From: Pseudomonas alkylphenolica
GTDB taxonomy: Bacteria; Pseudomonadota; Gammaproteobacteria; Pseudomonadales; Pseudomonadaceae
Assembly: GCF_016009175.1 (NCBI RefSeq)
Contig: NZ_JADUCM010000033.1
Span: 1-55,881, forward strand
DNA: 55,881 nucleotides
Direction: 5' to 3'
In this document: piece by piece, positions 42,942 through 52,906 of the stretch
Numbering within the stretch: position 1 is the stretch's first letter
How the letters are laid out: every line of letters starts with the position of its first letter
Translations under genes and position numbers: made by a program
The notes under the pieces: model-generated
What the model was told of the DNA's origin: nothing
What the model saw: only the letters and a program-made list of their open reading frames with translations
Database searches by the model: none

Positions 42942-42961
42942 GCCCGGGACTCGTCCCGGGC
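42942..42961 (+). terminator. Attenuator-like hairpin between sbp and cysT
   Basis: GCCCGGGA-CTCG-TCCCGGGC, perfect 8-bp arms, 42 bp after the sbp stop and 25 bp before the cysT ATG. Only TT follows, so it is more likely a partial terminator or 3'-end protector. Confidence 0.6.
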
Positions 42962-42986
42962 TTCGTGCGTTCAACCAGGGACCTAT

Positions 42987-43805
42987 ATGTCACGTCGTAT
43001 CTCCCCCGTCATACCCGGCTTCGGGCTGACGCTGGGCTACACCTTGGTGTACCTCAGTCTGATTGTACTGATCCCGCTGGGGGCCATGTTCGTTCATGCC
43101 GCCCAGCTCACCTGGGAACAGTTCTGGGCCATCGTCAGTGCGCCGCGCGTTCTCGCCGCACTCAAGCTGAGCTTTGGTACTGCCCTGTGCGCCGCCATCA
43201 TCAATGGCATCATCGGCACGTTGCTGGCCTGGGTACTGGTGCGCTACACCTTCCCCGGACGCAAGATCATCGAGGCGATGATCGACCTGCCTTTCGCCCT
43301 GCCCACCGCCGTGGCCGGTATCGCCCTCACGGCGCTGTACGCACCGGCAGGCCTGGTAGGCCAGTTCGCCACCGACCTTGGCTTCAAGATCGCCTACACC
43401 CCGCTGGGCATCACCCTGGCGCTGACCTTCGTAACCCTACCGTTCGTGGTGCGTACGGTACAGCCGGTATTGGCCGACATCCCGCGGGAAGTTGAAGAAG
43501 CCGCTGCCTGCCTCGGCGCCAAACCCCTGCAAGTGTTCCGCTATGTGTTGCTGCCAGCGCTGCTGCCCGCCTGGCTGACCGGTTTTGCACTGGCGTTCGC
43601 CCGCGGTGTCGGTGAGTACGGCTCGGTGATTTTCATCGCCGGCAACATGCCGATGAAAACCGAAATCCTGCCCCTGCTGATCATGGTCAAACTCGACCAG
43701 TACGACTACACCGGCGCCACCGCCATCGGCGTCTTGATGCTGGTGGTTTCCTTCATCCTGTTGCTGCTGATCAACCTGCTGCAGCGGCGCATCGAAACCC
43801 CTTGA
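42987..43805 (+). CDS. cysT: Sulfate ABC transporter permease CysT
   Basis: 272 residues with about six membrane segments. First of two heterologous permease subunits of the sulfate/thiosulfate importer. The family motif is seen at PREVEEAAACLGAKPLQVFRYVLLPALLPAW. cysW begins 14 bp downstream with its Shine-Dalgarno (AAGGAGG) touching this stop. Confidence 0.95.
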   Translation: MSRRISPVIPGFGLTLGYTLVYLSLIVLIPLGAMFVHAAQLTWEQFWAIVSAPRVLAALKLSFGTALCAAIINGIIGTLLAWVLVRYTFPGRKIIEAMIDLPFALPTAVAGIALTALYAPAGLVGQFATDLGFKIAYTPLGITLALTFVTLPFVVRTVQPVLADIPREVEEAAACLGAKPLQVFRYVLLPALLPAWLTGFALAFARGVGEYGSVIFIAGNMPMKTEILPLLIMVKLDQYDYTGATAIGVLMLVVSFILLLLINLLQRRIETP

Positions 43806-43819
43806 AGGAGGCCACGTCC

Positions 43820-44692
43820 ATGTCTGCATCCACCCTTGGCGCGGCCGCTTCGGCCAACGCCGCCCGCCGTGGCAGTGCTACTTCACGGCGAATCCTGATC
43901 GGCCTCGGCTGGTTGATCTTCGCCCTGTTCCTGTTGCTGCCGCTGGTGATCGTGGTGTCTCAGGGCCTGAAAATGGGCCTGGGCACCTTCTTTGAGGCGA
44001 TCTTCGAGCCGGACGCCTTGTCAGCCCTGAAGCTGACGCTGATTGCCGTGGCCATTTCGGTGCCGCTGAACCTGGTGTTCGGTGTCAGCGCGGCCTGGTG
44101 CGTCAGCAAATACACCTTCCGTGGCAAGAGCATCCTGGTCACCCTGATCGACCTGCCGTTCTCGGTCTCGCCGGTAATTGCCGGTCTGGTCTATGTGCTG
44201 ATGTTCGGTGCCCAGGGCCTGTTCGGGCCATGGCTGCAGGACCACGACATCCAGATCGTGTTTGCCTTGCCGGGCATTGTCCTGGCAACCATCTTCGTCA
44301 CCGTGCCGTTCGTGGCACGTGAGCTGATCCCGCTGATGCAGGAACAGGGCACGCAGGAAGAAGAAGCCGCACGCCTGCTCGGCGCCAACGGCTGGCAGAT
44401 GTTCTGGCATGTCACCCTGCCCAACATCAAATGGGGCCTGATCTATGGCGTGGTGCTGTGTACCGCACGGGCCATGGGCGAGTTCGGCGCGGTGTCGGTG
44501 GTCTCCGGGCACATTCGCGGGGTGACCAACACCTTGCCGCTGCATGTCGAGATCCTCTACAACGAATACAACCATGTCGCGGCTTTCAGCGTGGCCAGCC
44601 TGTTGCTGATCCTGGCGCTCTTCATCCTGCTGCTCAAGCAGTGGAGCGAGTCCCGCATTAACCGCCTGCGCCATAGCGCAGCGGAGGAATAA
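43820..44692 (+). CDS. cysW: Sulfate ABC transporter permease CysW
   Basis: 290 residues from ATG 43820 with AAGGAGG eight to ten bases upstream; an in-frame ATG is absent before it except a weak TTG/ATG-less extension. Six membrane segments; EEEAARLLGANGWQMFWHVTLPNIKWGL is the ATPase-coupling loop, and GEFGAVSVVSGHIRG is typical of CysW. Pairs with CysT. cysA starts 3 bp after the stop. Confidence 0.95.
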   Translation: MSASTLGAAASANAARRGSATSRRILIGLGWLIFALFLLLPLVIVVSQGLKMGLGTFFEAIFEPDALSALKLTLIAVAISVPLNLVFGVSAAWCVSKYTFRGKSILVTLIDLPFSVSPVIAGLVYVLMFGAQGLFGPWLQDHDIQIVFALPGIVLATIFVTVPFVARELIPLMQEQGTQEEEAARLLGANGWQMFWHVTLPNIKWGLIYGVVLCTARAMGEFGAVSVVSGHIRGVTNTLPLHVEILYNEYNHVAAFSVASLLLILALFILLLKQWSESRINRLRHSAAEE

Positions 44693-44695
44693 TTC

Positions 44696-45685
44696 ATGTC
44701 GATCGAAGTTCGTAACGTCAGCAAGCGCTTCAACGCTTTCCAGGCCCTGGACAGCATCAACCTGGATATCCACAGTGGTGAGCTGGTGGCATTGCTCGGC
44801 CCGTCCGGCTGCGGCAAGACCACCCTGCTGCGCATCATCGCCGGGCTGGAAACGCCCGACCAGGGCAATATCGTGTTCCACGGTGAGGACGTTTCCGGCC
44901 ACGACGTCCGTGACCGCAACGTCGGTTTCGTGTTCCAGCACTACGCCCTGTTCCGTCACATGAGCGTGTTCGACAACGTTGCCTTCGGCTTGCGCATGAA
45001 GCCCAAGGGCGAGCGCCCGAGCGAGAGCAAGATTGCCGAGAAGGTCCACGAGTTGCTGAACATGGTCCAGCTGGACTGGCTCAGCGACCGTTACCCCGAG
45101 CAGCTGTCTGGTGGCCAGCGCCAGCGTATCGCCCTGGCCCGTGCCCTGGCGGTAGAGCCCAAGGTCCTGCTGCTGGACGAACCCTTCGGGGCACTGGATG
45201 CCAAGGTGCGCAAGGAGCTGCGCCGCTGGCTGGCGCGCCTGCATGAAGACATCAACCTGACCTCGGTGTTTGTGACCCACGACCAGGAGGAGGCCATGGA
45301 GGTCGCCGACCGTATCGTGGTGATGAACAAGGGCGTGATCGAGCAGATCGGCTCGCCGGGCGAAGTGTACGAGAACCCGGCCAGCGACTTTGTCTATCAC
45401 TTCCTCGGCGACTCCAACCGCCTGCACCTGAGCGAAGGTCATCACGTGCTGTTCCGGCCGCACGAAGTGTCGCTGTCACGCCATGAGATCGAAGGGCACC
45501 ACGCCGCCGAGGTGCGCGACATCCGCCCACTGGGTGCGACGACCCGGGTAACGCTGAAGGTAGAAGGGCAAAGCGAGCTGATCGAAGCCGAAGTGGTCAA
45601 GGATCACGACAGCCTGAGCGGGCTGGCCCGTGGCGAGACCTTGTTCTTCAAGCCCAAGGTCTGGCAGAAAGTCGCCAATATCTGA
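44696..45685 (+). CDS. cysA: Sulfate ABC transporter ATPase CysA
   Basis: 329 residues. Walker A GPSGCGKTT, signature LSGGQRQRIALARAL, Walker B VLLLDEPFGALD, H-loop VFVTHDQEEAM; the C-terminal part from about 240 is the TOBE-like regulatory region (VLFRPHEVSLSRHEIEG). It energises CysTW. Last gene of the block; a perfect REP palindrome follows. Confidence 0.95.
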   Translation: MSIEVRNVSKRFNAFQALDSINLDIHSGELVALLGPSGCGKTTLLRIIAGLETPDQGNIVFHGEDVSGHDVRDRNVGFVFQHYALFRHMSVFDNVAFGLRMKPKGERPSESKIAEKVHELLNMVQLDWLSDRYPEQLSGGQRQRIALARALAVEPKVLLLDEPFGALDAKVRKELRRWLARLHEDINLTSVFVTHDQEEAMEVADRIVVMNKGVIEQIGSPGEVYENPASDFVYHFLGDSNRLHLSEGHHVLFRPHEVSLSRHEIEGHHAAEVRDIRPLGATTRVTLKVEGQSELIEAEVVKDHDSLSGLARGETLFFKPKVWQKVANI

Positions 45686-45699
45686 TTGCTGTTGTAGCC

Positions 45700-45721
45700 C
45701 ATCGCCGGCTTGCCGGCGATG
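45700..45721. terminator. Perfect REP palindrome between convergent cysA and lysR genes
   Basis: CATCGCCGGC-TT-GCCGGCGATG, 10-bp perfect arms with a 2-bp centre, in a 46-bp gap. It can fold on either strand and probably ends both transcripts. Confidence 0.7.
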
Positions 45722-45731
45722 GCGCCTGCCC

Positions 45732-46682
45732 TCAAATCGCCAGGTGTTCCAGGCTTCGCGCATCCAGGCTCTGGTCGGCCTGATCAGTACTCACAATCTG
45801 CTCGATCATCGCCTCGGCCAGGGGTGACAGGCGCACCCGTGCCCGGCTGACAATACCGTACCGGGTGTACAGCTCCTCGCAGTCCTCTCCAAGCCCATCG
45901 ACAGTCAACCGCACCAGTGCCCCTGCTGCGGTGTGCAGCGCATCGCTGTTGGCGGTACAGATACCGATGGCGTCCGAGTTGAGCACCACACCCAACAGGC
46001 TGTAGCTGTTCTCGCACTCAACGTTGGCGACAAACTCCGGCTGGCCACTCAGGTCACCCAGCACCTTGCGCAAATTGGGCGGCCGCAACGTCGCCGCAAG
46101 CGGGTACTGCAACAGCGCCTGCGCACTGACACTGGGCTGCGCCGCCAGCGGATGCCCGGCACGGCAGCAGAAATACCAGCGCCGTGGCCGCAGACGTCGC
46201 GTGTGGTAATCGGGGTCCGCTTCGAACTCGCGGGTGTCGGCGACAAAGAACTCGAACTCCTCGGCCAGCAACCGCTTGTTCAGGCTTTGCCAGTGATCCA
46301 CCTGGAACTGTACACGCGCATTCGGGTAGCGGCCGATGAAGCCACCTATCGCGCGCGGCACCAGCCCCGCCGCCGGCGCCGGCCCACAGCCAAAGCGCAG
46401 CTCACCGGCCTCCAGGCCATTGAACTGACGAATCTCGTTGCTCAACAGGCGCGCGCCACTGACCAGCCGCCGCGCATGTTCAAGCACCACCAGGCCCTGC
46501 TTGGTCGGCGGCAATTCCTTCTGCGAGCGATCCACCAGCAAGCACCCGGCACTGTGCTCCAGGGCCTGGATGCTGCGGCTGAACGCCGACTGCGAAAGGT
46601 TCACCGCGCTGGCCGCGGCAACGAAGCTGCGGTGTTCGGCAAGCGCAATCAGGTGGCGGAGCTGGCGTAAGTCGATATGCAT
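45732..46682 (-). CDS. LysR-family transcriptional regulator
   Basis: 316 residues. N-terminal HTH (LRQLRHLIALAEHRSFVAAASAVNLSQSAFSRSIQALE) and a substrate-binding domain from about 90. Divergent from the TonB-dependent receptor gene with a 143-bp gap carrying a perfect palindrome, the normal setting for an LTTR controlling its neighbour. The placement beside the sulfate genes suggests a sulfur-related effector, as for SftR of P. putida (sulfate-ester use); the link is inference. Confidence 0.9.
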   Translation of the reverse strand: MHIDLRQLRHLIALAEHRSFVAAASAVNLSQSAFSRSIQALEHSAGCLLVDRSQKELPPTKQGLVVLEHARRLVSGARLLSNEIRQFNGLEAGELRFGCGPAPAAGLVPRAIGGFIGRYPNARVQFQVDHWQSLNKRLLAEEFEFFVADTREFEADPDYHTRRLRPRRWYFCCRAGHPLAAQPSVSAQALLQYPLAATLRPPNLRKVLGDLSGQPEFVANVECENSYSLLGVVLNSDAIGICTANSDALHTAAGALVRLTVDGLGEDCEELYTRYGIVSRARVRLSPLAEAMIEQIVSTDQADQSLDARSLEHLAI

Positions 46683-46702
46683 TTTTCACATAAAAAGTAT
46701 CG

Positions 46703-46718
46703 GGCAAATGCATTTGCC
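46703..46718. promoter_or_regulatory. Probable LysR operator
   Basis: GGCAAATGCATTTGCC is a perfect 16-bp palindrome in the 143-bp gap between the divergent lysR and receptor genes, 20 bp from the regulator's ATG. LTTRs often bind such dyads upstream of their own gene. Confidence 0.6.
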
Positions 46719-46825
46719 TTGCCTCTGTTGCACTCCTTATAAAGGCAATCACTTATTCAGTAAATGCATGTCGAATCATAAATAAATAACTTTCAGGAAT
46801 ATAGATTCCTGGCTAGGAGCCGCCC

Positions 46826-49168
46826 ATGAGGCCGATCGATCGCCCCGCCCCCCTTTCTTCTCGACGGCTCCAGCGTCTGCCCATGGCTTTGTTGCTGGCA
46901 GGCAGTGCACATTGGCTACCGGTTCAGGCAGCCGAGCCGGTAAAACCGGCGGTACAGGCAAGCGACAGTCAACTCAAGACGGTTACCGTGACGGCACGCC
47001 GGCGTGAGGAAAGCGCCCAGAGCGTGCCGACGCCGATCAGCGTGCTGGATGGCCAGGCCCTGGAAAGCCAGCGGGTGTACCGGATTCAAGACCTGCAGCA
47101 ACTGGTACCGAGCGTCAACGTCGCCTACATGCATGCGCGCCAGTCCAGCGTGTCGATTCGTGGCCTGGGCAACAACCCGGCCAGCGATGGCCTGGAAGGC
47201 AGCGTCGGCCTCTACCTGGATAACGTCTACCTCGGCCGCCCGGGCATGGCGGTATTCGACCTGATGGACATCGAGCAGCTGGAAGTGCTGCGCGGTCCGC
47301 AAGGTACCTTGTTCGGCAAGAACACCACGGCCGGGGTGATCAACATCAGCACCCGGGCACCGAGCTTCACCCCCGAGCGCAGCATCGAAACCTCGGTGGG
47401 CGAAGACGGCTATTTCCAGACCAAGGGCACCGTTTCCGGGCCGTTGAGCGAGACTCTGGCCGGGCGCTTTTCGGCCTATCGCACCCGCAATGACGGCGAT
47501 ATCAAGAACGAGTTCGACGGCCACACCCTCAATGGCGGTTCGCGTCAGGGCTTTCGCGGGCAATTGCTGTACAAGCCCAGCGAGCAGTTCAACCTGCGCT
47601 GGATCGGTGACTACAACGAAGAGGACTCCAGCGCTGGCACCCGCCTGCTGTACAGCACCGGCCCGACCATCAATGGCGTCAATCGCTACGAAGCCCGTGC
47701 CGCCGCTGCCGGTGCGACGTTGATCGATGGCAGCAAGCGCAAGGTCAATCTGGACAGTGATCAACAGGTCACGGTGTTCCAGGGCGGCACCTCGCTGGAA
47801 GCCAACTGGACCCTGGACAACGACTTCACCCTGACCTCGGTCAGCTCCTACCGCTGGTGGGACTTCACCCCGCGCAACGACGAAGGCCTGAACGTGCCCG
47901 CGGCGTACAACTCCGGGGTATCGGTACGCGATAAACAGTACTCCCAGGAATTTCGCCTGGCCTCGCCTACCGGCGGTTTCTTCGACTACGTCGTCGGCGC
48001 CTATTACTTTGGCTCCGACCTGGATAACGAATCCTTTGTTTACTACGGCCCGCAGGCAGATATCTGGAACGGCACCCCGGCCGGCGCCCTGGCCAATGTC
48101 ACCACCCTGGGCAAGGGCCACATCAAGACCGACAGCTTCGCCCTGTTCGGCCAGGGCACCTGGCACCTGACCGAGCGCCTGGACTTTACCGCCGGCATAC
48201 GCGGCACATACGAGGAGAAAAGTGCCTGGGTGGATCGTGCGGCACCTGCTGGCGGCGCTGCTGTCGCCGGGGCAGCCGCCGTGGCCCGGCAGGGGCGTGT
48301 CGGTGCCTATGACTCGGGGGACCTCAACCAGTACAGCGCCAGCCCCTCGGGTTTGCTCAACCTGAGCTACCGCTTCACCGATGACCTGCTGGGTTACGCG
48401 ACCTTATCCCACGGCGAGAAATCCGGCGGGGTCAACCTCGCGGTGGCGACAGCCCCCGTGGCAGGCGCCGACTCGCTACTGGTCGGTACCGAGCGCGCCA
48501 ACAACGCCGAGCTGGGCCTGAAGAGCACCCTGTGGGACCGCCGTTTGCAGCTCAATGCCAACCTGTTCTGGACCGAGGTGCATGGCTACCAGACCAACGC
48601 CTACGACGAAGCCAACCGCGTGCAGTACCTGACCAACGCAGGCTCGGTGCGCTCACGCGGGGTTGAAGTGGAAAGCACCCTGGTACCGGTGCGCGGCCTG
48701 ACCTTGAACCTCAACGGCTCCTACAACGATGTGCGTTACCTCTCCTACAAAGACGCCCCGTGCGCACCGGAAGTGGCCCTGCAACCAGGTGCCCCGGCGG
48801 CCTGTGATCTGACGGGTCATCAAGTGGTTGGCGCCTCGAAGTGGATCGGCAACGCCAATGGCCAGTACCAATGGGACCTGGACAACGGCCTGCAGCCTTA
48901 CGTCACCGCCAGCTATGCATTCCGCTCCAAGGCCGTGGGCACCGTCGAGGACTCCGACTTTGCGCAGATCCCCAGCTACGCCGTAGTCAACCTGTCCACC
49001 GGCTTGCGCGGCGATCTGGGCCAGGGGCAGTGGGATGTTTCGCTGTGGCTGAAAAACGCCTTCGACAAAACCTATTACACCACCCTCTGGAGCGCTGCCA
49101 ACGGTGGCTATGAAGGCCTGGCAGGTACGCCAAGAACCCTGGGTGTGACCGGCCGGTATGACTTCTGA
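46826..49168 (+). CDS. TonB-dependent outer-membrane receptor (non-siderophore type)
   Basis: 780 residues. Signal peptide ends at VQA (about residue 36). A TonB box (KTVTVTARRREE) follows, then the plug (about 60-170; ETPISVLDG-like opening, IEQLEVLRGPQGTLFGKNTT) and a 22-strand barrel ending in Phe (GRYDF). There is no N-terminal STN signalling domain and no Fur box upstream. It is followed by a private tonB-exbB-exbD set and controlled by a divergent LysR gene next to the sulfate importer, so it may take up a sulfur compound, as SftP does for sulfate esters. Substrate not proven. Confidence 0.88.
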   Translation: MRPIDRPAPLSSRRLQRLPMALLLAGSAHWLPVQAAEPVKPAVQASDSQLKTVTVTARRREESAQSVPTPISVLDGQALESQRVYRIQDLQQLVPSVNVAYMHARQSSVSIRGLGNNPASDGLEGSVGLYLDNVYLGRPGMAVFDLMDIEQLEVLRGPQGTLFGKNTTAGVINISTRAPSFTPERSIETSVGEDGYFQTKGTVSGPLSETLAGRFSAYRTRNDGDIKNEFDGHTLNGGSRQGFRGQLLYKPSEQFNLRWIGDYNEEDSSAGTRLLYSTGPTINGVNRYEARAAAAGATLIDGSKRKVNLDSDQQVTVFQGGTSLEANWTLDNDFTLTSVSSYRWWDFTPRNDEGLNVPAAYNSGVSVRDKQYSQEFRLASPTGGFFDYVVGAYYFGSDLDNESFVYYGPQADIWNGTPAGALANVTTLGKGHIKTDSFALFGQGTWHLTERLDFTAGIRGTYEEKSAWVDRAAPAGGAAVAGAAAVARQGRVGAYDSGDLNQYSASPSGLLNLSYRFTDDLLGYATLSHGEKSGGVNLAVATAPVAGADSLLVGTERANNAELGLKSTLWDRRLQLNANLFWTEVHGYQTNAYDEANRVQYLTNAGSVRSRGVEVESTLVPVRGLTLNLNGSYNDVRYLSYKDAPCAPEVALQPGAPAACDLTGHQVVGASKWIGNANGQYQWDLDNGLQPYVTASYAFRSKAVGTVEDSDFAQIPSYAVVNLSTGLRGDLGQGQWDVSLWLKNAFDKTYYTTLWSAANGGYEGLAGTPRTLGVTGRYDF

Positions 49169-49226
49169 CAGCGATGCGCAGTGCACGCCTCGAACACATT
49201 TGCAGCGAAACCCCAGGAGCTGATCT

Positions 49227-49982
49227 ATGGGTAATGTCCACAACACCGCCACTGCGCTCGACGTACGCTGGCGCCAGACACCCGGTGGCGAGCTGATCGA
49301 CCTCGGTCGGCCCCATCGCGAGCCACTGGCACAACAACGCTTGCAACGCTCCCCGAAAAGCGTGTTGGGCCGCCGGGAAAAAACCTTGCTGGTGTTCTTC
49401 GCCCTGACCCTGCACGGCGCCGTGGCCTATTGGCTAAGCCAGGCGCCAACACCGGTGTTGCCGGTGGTACCGCCGGAAATACCGCCGATGACGATCGAGT
49501 TTTCGCAACCGGCGCCACCGGTGGTCGAGCCGCCGCCCCCACCCCCACCTCCGGTGGCAGTTGAGCCGCCACCGCCGGTCGTCGATGAGTTGGCGGCAAA
49601 GCCTGCACCCAAGCCCGTGCCCAAGCCCGAACCCAAGCCAGTGCCCAAACCGGCCCCTAAAGCCGTCGAGCAACCTCCGGCACCACCCGCCCCGGCCCCG
49701 GTGACGCCGGCTTCAGCCAGCGCCGGGTACCTGAAGAACCCGGCGCCAGAGTATCCGGCGCTGGCGCATCGGCGGGGCTGGGAAGGCACGGTTTTATTAC
49801 GGGTACATGTGTTGGCCAGCGGTAAACCCGGCGAAATCCAGCTGCAGAAAAGCAGTGGCCGCCAGCAACTCGATGACGCGGCGCTGGCAGCAGTCAAGCG
49901 CTGGAGTTTCGTCCCGGCCAAGCAGGGCGATGTGGCCCAGGACGGCTGGGTCAGCGTACCGATTGAATTCAAGATCCATTAA
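49227..49982 (+). CDS. tonB: TonB energy transducer
   Basis: 251 residues. Cytoplasmic N-terminus of about 50, membrane anchor about 53-70 (with His63, in the position of the TonB anchor His), a periplasmic Pro/Lys-rich spacer (about 85-160; PPPPPPPVAVEPPPP then repeated KPVPKPEPKP) and a C-terminal TonB domain (YPALAHRRGWEGTVLLRVHV). The longer N-terminus resembles Pseudomonas-type TonB. Gene spacing places it in the receptor operon ahead of exbB. Confidence 0.92.
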   Translation: MGNVHNTATALDVRWRQTPGGELIDLGRPHREPLAQQRLQRSPKSVLGRREKTLLVFFALTLHGAVAYWLSQAPTPVLPVVPPEIPPMTIEFSQPAPPVVEPPPPPPPPVAVEPPPPVVDELAAKPAPKPVPKPEPKPVPKPAPKAVEQPPAPPAPAPVTPASASAGYLKNPAPEYPALAHRRGWEGTVLLRVHVLASGKPGEIQLQKSSGRQQLDDAALAAVKRWSFVPAKQGDVAQDGWVSVPIEFKIH

Positions 49983-50009
49983 TTCGCGCCAACAGAGAGA
50001 GTACTGATC

Positions 50010-50732
<723 letters not shown>

Positions 50733-50733
50733 T

Positions 50734-51135
50734 ATGGCCTTCTCAACCCAGGACAGCGATGAAGTGCTCAGCGAGATCAACGTCACGCCACTGGTCGACG
50801 TGATGCTGGTGTTGTTGGTGGTGTTTATTGTCACCGCGCCACTGTTGACCAACGCGATCCCGATCAACCTGCCGAAAACCGAAGCTGTTGCACCGGTGGA
50901 ACAAAAAGACCCGTTGGTGGTGAGCATCGATGGCGGTGGCAAGCTGTTTATCAACAAGGATGAAATTCAGCCGAACCTGCTGGAATCCAGCCTGCAGACC
51001 GCCAAGGCCAAAGACCCGGAGCTGCGCGTACAGCTGCAAGCCGATGATGGCGTGAATTATGGGGAAGTGGCGCGTGCCATGGCCTCGATCGAACGCGCAG
51101 GCATCACCAAGTTGTCGGTGATTACCGCCCGCTGA
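50734..51135 (+). CDS. exbD: ExbD/TolR-family proton-channel protein
   Basis: 133 residues, one N-terminal membrane segment (about 19-40) with the essential Asp in INVTPLVDVMLVLLVVF and a periplasmic domain (INLPKTEAVAPVEQKDPLVV). Partner of ExbB. A terminator follows the stop. Confidence 0.92.
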   Translation: MAFSTQDSDEVLSEINVTPLVDVMLVLLVVFIVTAPLLTNAIPINLPKTEAVAPVEQKDPLVVSIDGGGKLFINKDEIQPNLLESSLQTAKAKDPELRVQLQADDGVNYGEVARAMASIERAGITKLSVITAR

Positions 51136-51159
51136 GCAATACCCTCAGGCAAGTCTTCA

Positions 51160-51195
51160 GGGGCCATTCCTCGGCAGGGGGTGGTCCCTTTTTTT
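51160..51195 (+). terminator. Rho-independent terminator after exbD
   Basis: GGGGCCA (51160-51166) pairs with TGGTCCC (51182-51188, one G-U pair) and is followed by seven T's (51189-51195). It ends the receptor-tonB-exbBD operon before the iron cassette. Confidence 0.8.
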
Positions 51196-51293
51196 ATCCG
51201 GCAATGCAGCGCCGACAGCACCCACCTGAGCGAACAATCCAGAATGCCTGCTGGCAGAACAACAGTTGCAAAATATTCCCGGCGCACCAACAA

Positions 51294-51308
51294 TGAGACT
51301 AATTATCA
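51294..51308. promoter_or_regulatory. Fur box upstream of the ECF sigma factor
   Basis: TGAGACTAATTATCA fits the 7-1-7 consensus TGATAAT-N-ATTATCA at 12 of 14 positions, 27 bp before the sigma-factor ATG. Iron-replete Fur should repress the cassette; the expected iron-starvation role of the genes supports this. Confidence 0.75.
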
Positions 51309-51335
51309 TTTATAACCTTTTCTGCAGCGCTCCTC

Positions 51336-51839
51336 ATGCCCTCTCCCGAGTCCGTGCATTCGCTCTACAGTCACCACCACAGCTGGCTGAACGCCTGGCT
51401 GCGCAGCAAGCTGGGTAACGCCGCCGACGCCGCAGACCTGGCCCAGGACACGTTCCTGCGCCTGCTGCAGCGGCGCGAGCAGTATGAGCTGAACACCCCT
51501 CGGGCGTTCCTGCGCACCATTGCCCGAGGCCTGGTCATCGACCACTGGCGGCGAGAAGAGCTTCACCGGGCCTACCTCGAAGCCCTGGCTCACCTGCCGG
51601 AGACCGAGGTGCCTTCAGTGGAGACTCGCGAGCTGCTGATGGAACTGCTCGAACGCATTGCACGGATGCTCGACGGCCTCAAACCGAAAGTACGACGGGC
51701 GTTCCTGCTGGCCCAGTGCGAAGGACTGACCCACAGGGACATCGCCGAGCAGATGGGCATTTCCCTGCGCTCGGTCGAACGCTATGTCGCAGAAGCGCTC
51801 TATCACTGCTACCTGCTGCGTTACGAGTCGCAGGAGTAG
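51336..51839 (+). CDS. FecI-type ECF sigma factor (iron starvation)
   Basis: 167 residues. Sigma-70 region 2 (AADAADLAQDTFLRLLQRRE, then TPRAFLRTIARGLVIDHWRREELHR) and region 4 (LKPKVRRAFLLAQCEGLTHRDIAEQMGISLRSVERYV). It directs RNA polymerase to the siderophore receptor gene downstream when the anti-sigma FecR protein signals. Immediately followed by fecR, whose Shine-Dalgarno sits at the end of this gene. Confidence 0.93.
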   Translation: MPSPESVHSLYSHHHSWLNAWLRSKLGNAADAADLAQDTFLRLLQRREQYELNTPRAFLRTIARGLVIDHWRREELHRAYLEALAHLPETEVPSVETRELLMELLERIARMLDGLKPKVRRAFLLAQCEGLTHRDIAEQMGISLRSVERYVAEALYHCYLLRYESQE

Positions 51840-51844
51840 CCGCA

Positions 51845-52813
51845 GTGGCCATGCTGAATCCAGGCCCGCGGGTGGTGAAACAGGCCATTCACTGGCTGCT
51901 CAAGCTGCGTGAGAGTGGCAATAGCCCGCTGTTGCAGCACCAATGCGAGCAATGGCGTGCGGCTCACCAGGAACATGAGCTGGCCTGGCAACGGGTGCAA
52001 TCGCTGCACCAGGAGCTGAACCTGCGTGCTGTGCCCGGTGCAGGCGTGGCACTACAGACCCTGGAGAGCAGTACACAACGATTGCAGCGCCGGCAGGCGT
52101 TGAAGCTGCTCGGCGGCGTTGTGATGCTCGGGTCAGCTGCCTGGTTGGGCAAGGACGTCGACGCACTGAGCAACTGGACCTCGGACTACGCCAGCGCAAC
52201 CGGCGAGCGCCGCCACTTTGACCTGCCCGACGGCTCAGTGCTGCAGCTCAATACCGACAGTGCCGCCGACCTGGCCTTTGATGCCAGGCAGCGGCTTATC
52301 CGCCTCAAGCGCGGCGAGATGATGCTGACCTGCGCAAATGAAACCGCCAGTGCTGTCGGCCGGCCGCTGCTGGTGCAAACCCGTCACGCGCTGCTGGAGG
52401 GCTTTGACGGCCGCTTCGTGGTGCGCCAGGACGACAACTGCACGCAGATCAGCGTCAGCCAGGGCAACGTCGCCCTTCACGCACCTGGCGCCTTGCAGTG
52501 GGTCACCGCCGGTCAGTCGCTGCGTGTGGATGCGCAGGGGCTCAGCCTGCTTCAGCAACCGGACATGGACGCTGGCGCCTGGACCGACGGTCTGATCGTC
52601 ACCCGTGATATGCGTCTGCGCGATTTCCTTGCTGAAGTGGGGCGCTACCGGCATGGCTTTGTCAGTTGCAGCGATGAGATCGCCGATTTGCGCCTGTCCG
52701 GGGTGTTTCGCCTGGAGGATACCGACCAGCTGCTGCAGCTGTTGCCACAGACCCTGCCCGTCAACGTCAGCTATCGCACACGCTGGTGGGTTCGCCTGGA
52801 ACGACAGGCCTGA
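51845..52813 (+). CDS. FecR-type anti-sigma factor / sigma regulator
   Basis: 322 residues from GTG 51845 (AGGAG at 51832-51836, 8 nt spacing; ATG 51851 is less well placed). The cytoplasmic part binds the sigma factor (HWLLKLRESGNS, EQWRAAHQEHELAWQ). A membrane segment about 85-103 follows a twin-Arg stretch (QRRQALKLLGG). The periplasmic FecR domain (FDLPDGSVLQLNTDSA, HALLEGFDGRFVV) and the C-terminal secretin-like part contact the receptor STN domain. The twin-Arg stretch suggests Tat-dependent insertion. Sequence-wise intact. Confidence 0.9.
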   Translation: MAMLNPGPRVVKQAIHWLLKLRESGNSPLLQHQCEQWRAAHQEHELAWQRVQSLHQELNLRAVPGAGVALQTLESSTQRLQRRQALKLLGGVVMLGSAAWLGKDVDALSNWTSDYASATGERRHFDLPDGSVLQLNTDSAADLAFDARQRLIRLKRGEMMLTCANETASAVGRPLLVQTRHALLEGFDGRFVVRQDDNCTQISVSQGNVALHAPGALQWVTAGQSLRVDAQGLSLLQQPDMDAGAWTDGLIVTRDMRLRDFLAEVGRYRHGFVSCSDEIADLRLSGVFRLEDTDQLLQLLPQTLPVNVSYRTRWWVRLERQA

Positions 52814-52906
52814 CGTGTCTGATGTTTCTGGCGGGTTTTTCTCTCGAGTCCGGCTAGGACAGTAAGCGACACCTCCAGCCCTTACTGACTCAACGGATGC
52901 TTTCCA

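Noticed and set aside
49427..49972. Minus-strand glycine-rich frame (PE_PGRS-like) opposite tonB
   Set aside because: It is the complement of the TonB proline-rich spacer (CCN codons read as GGN).
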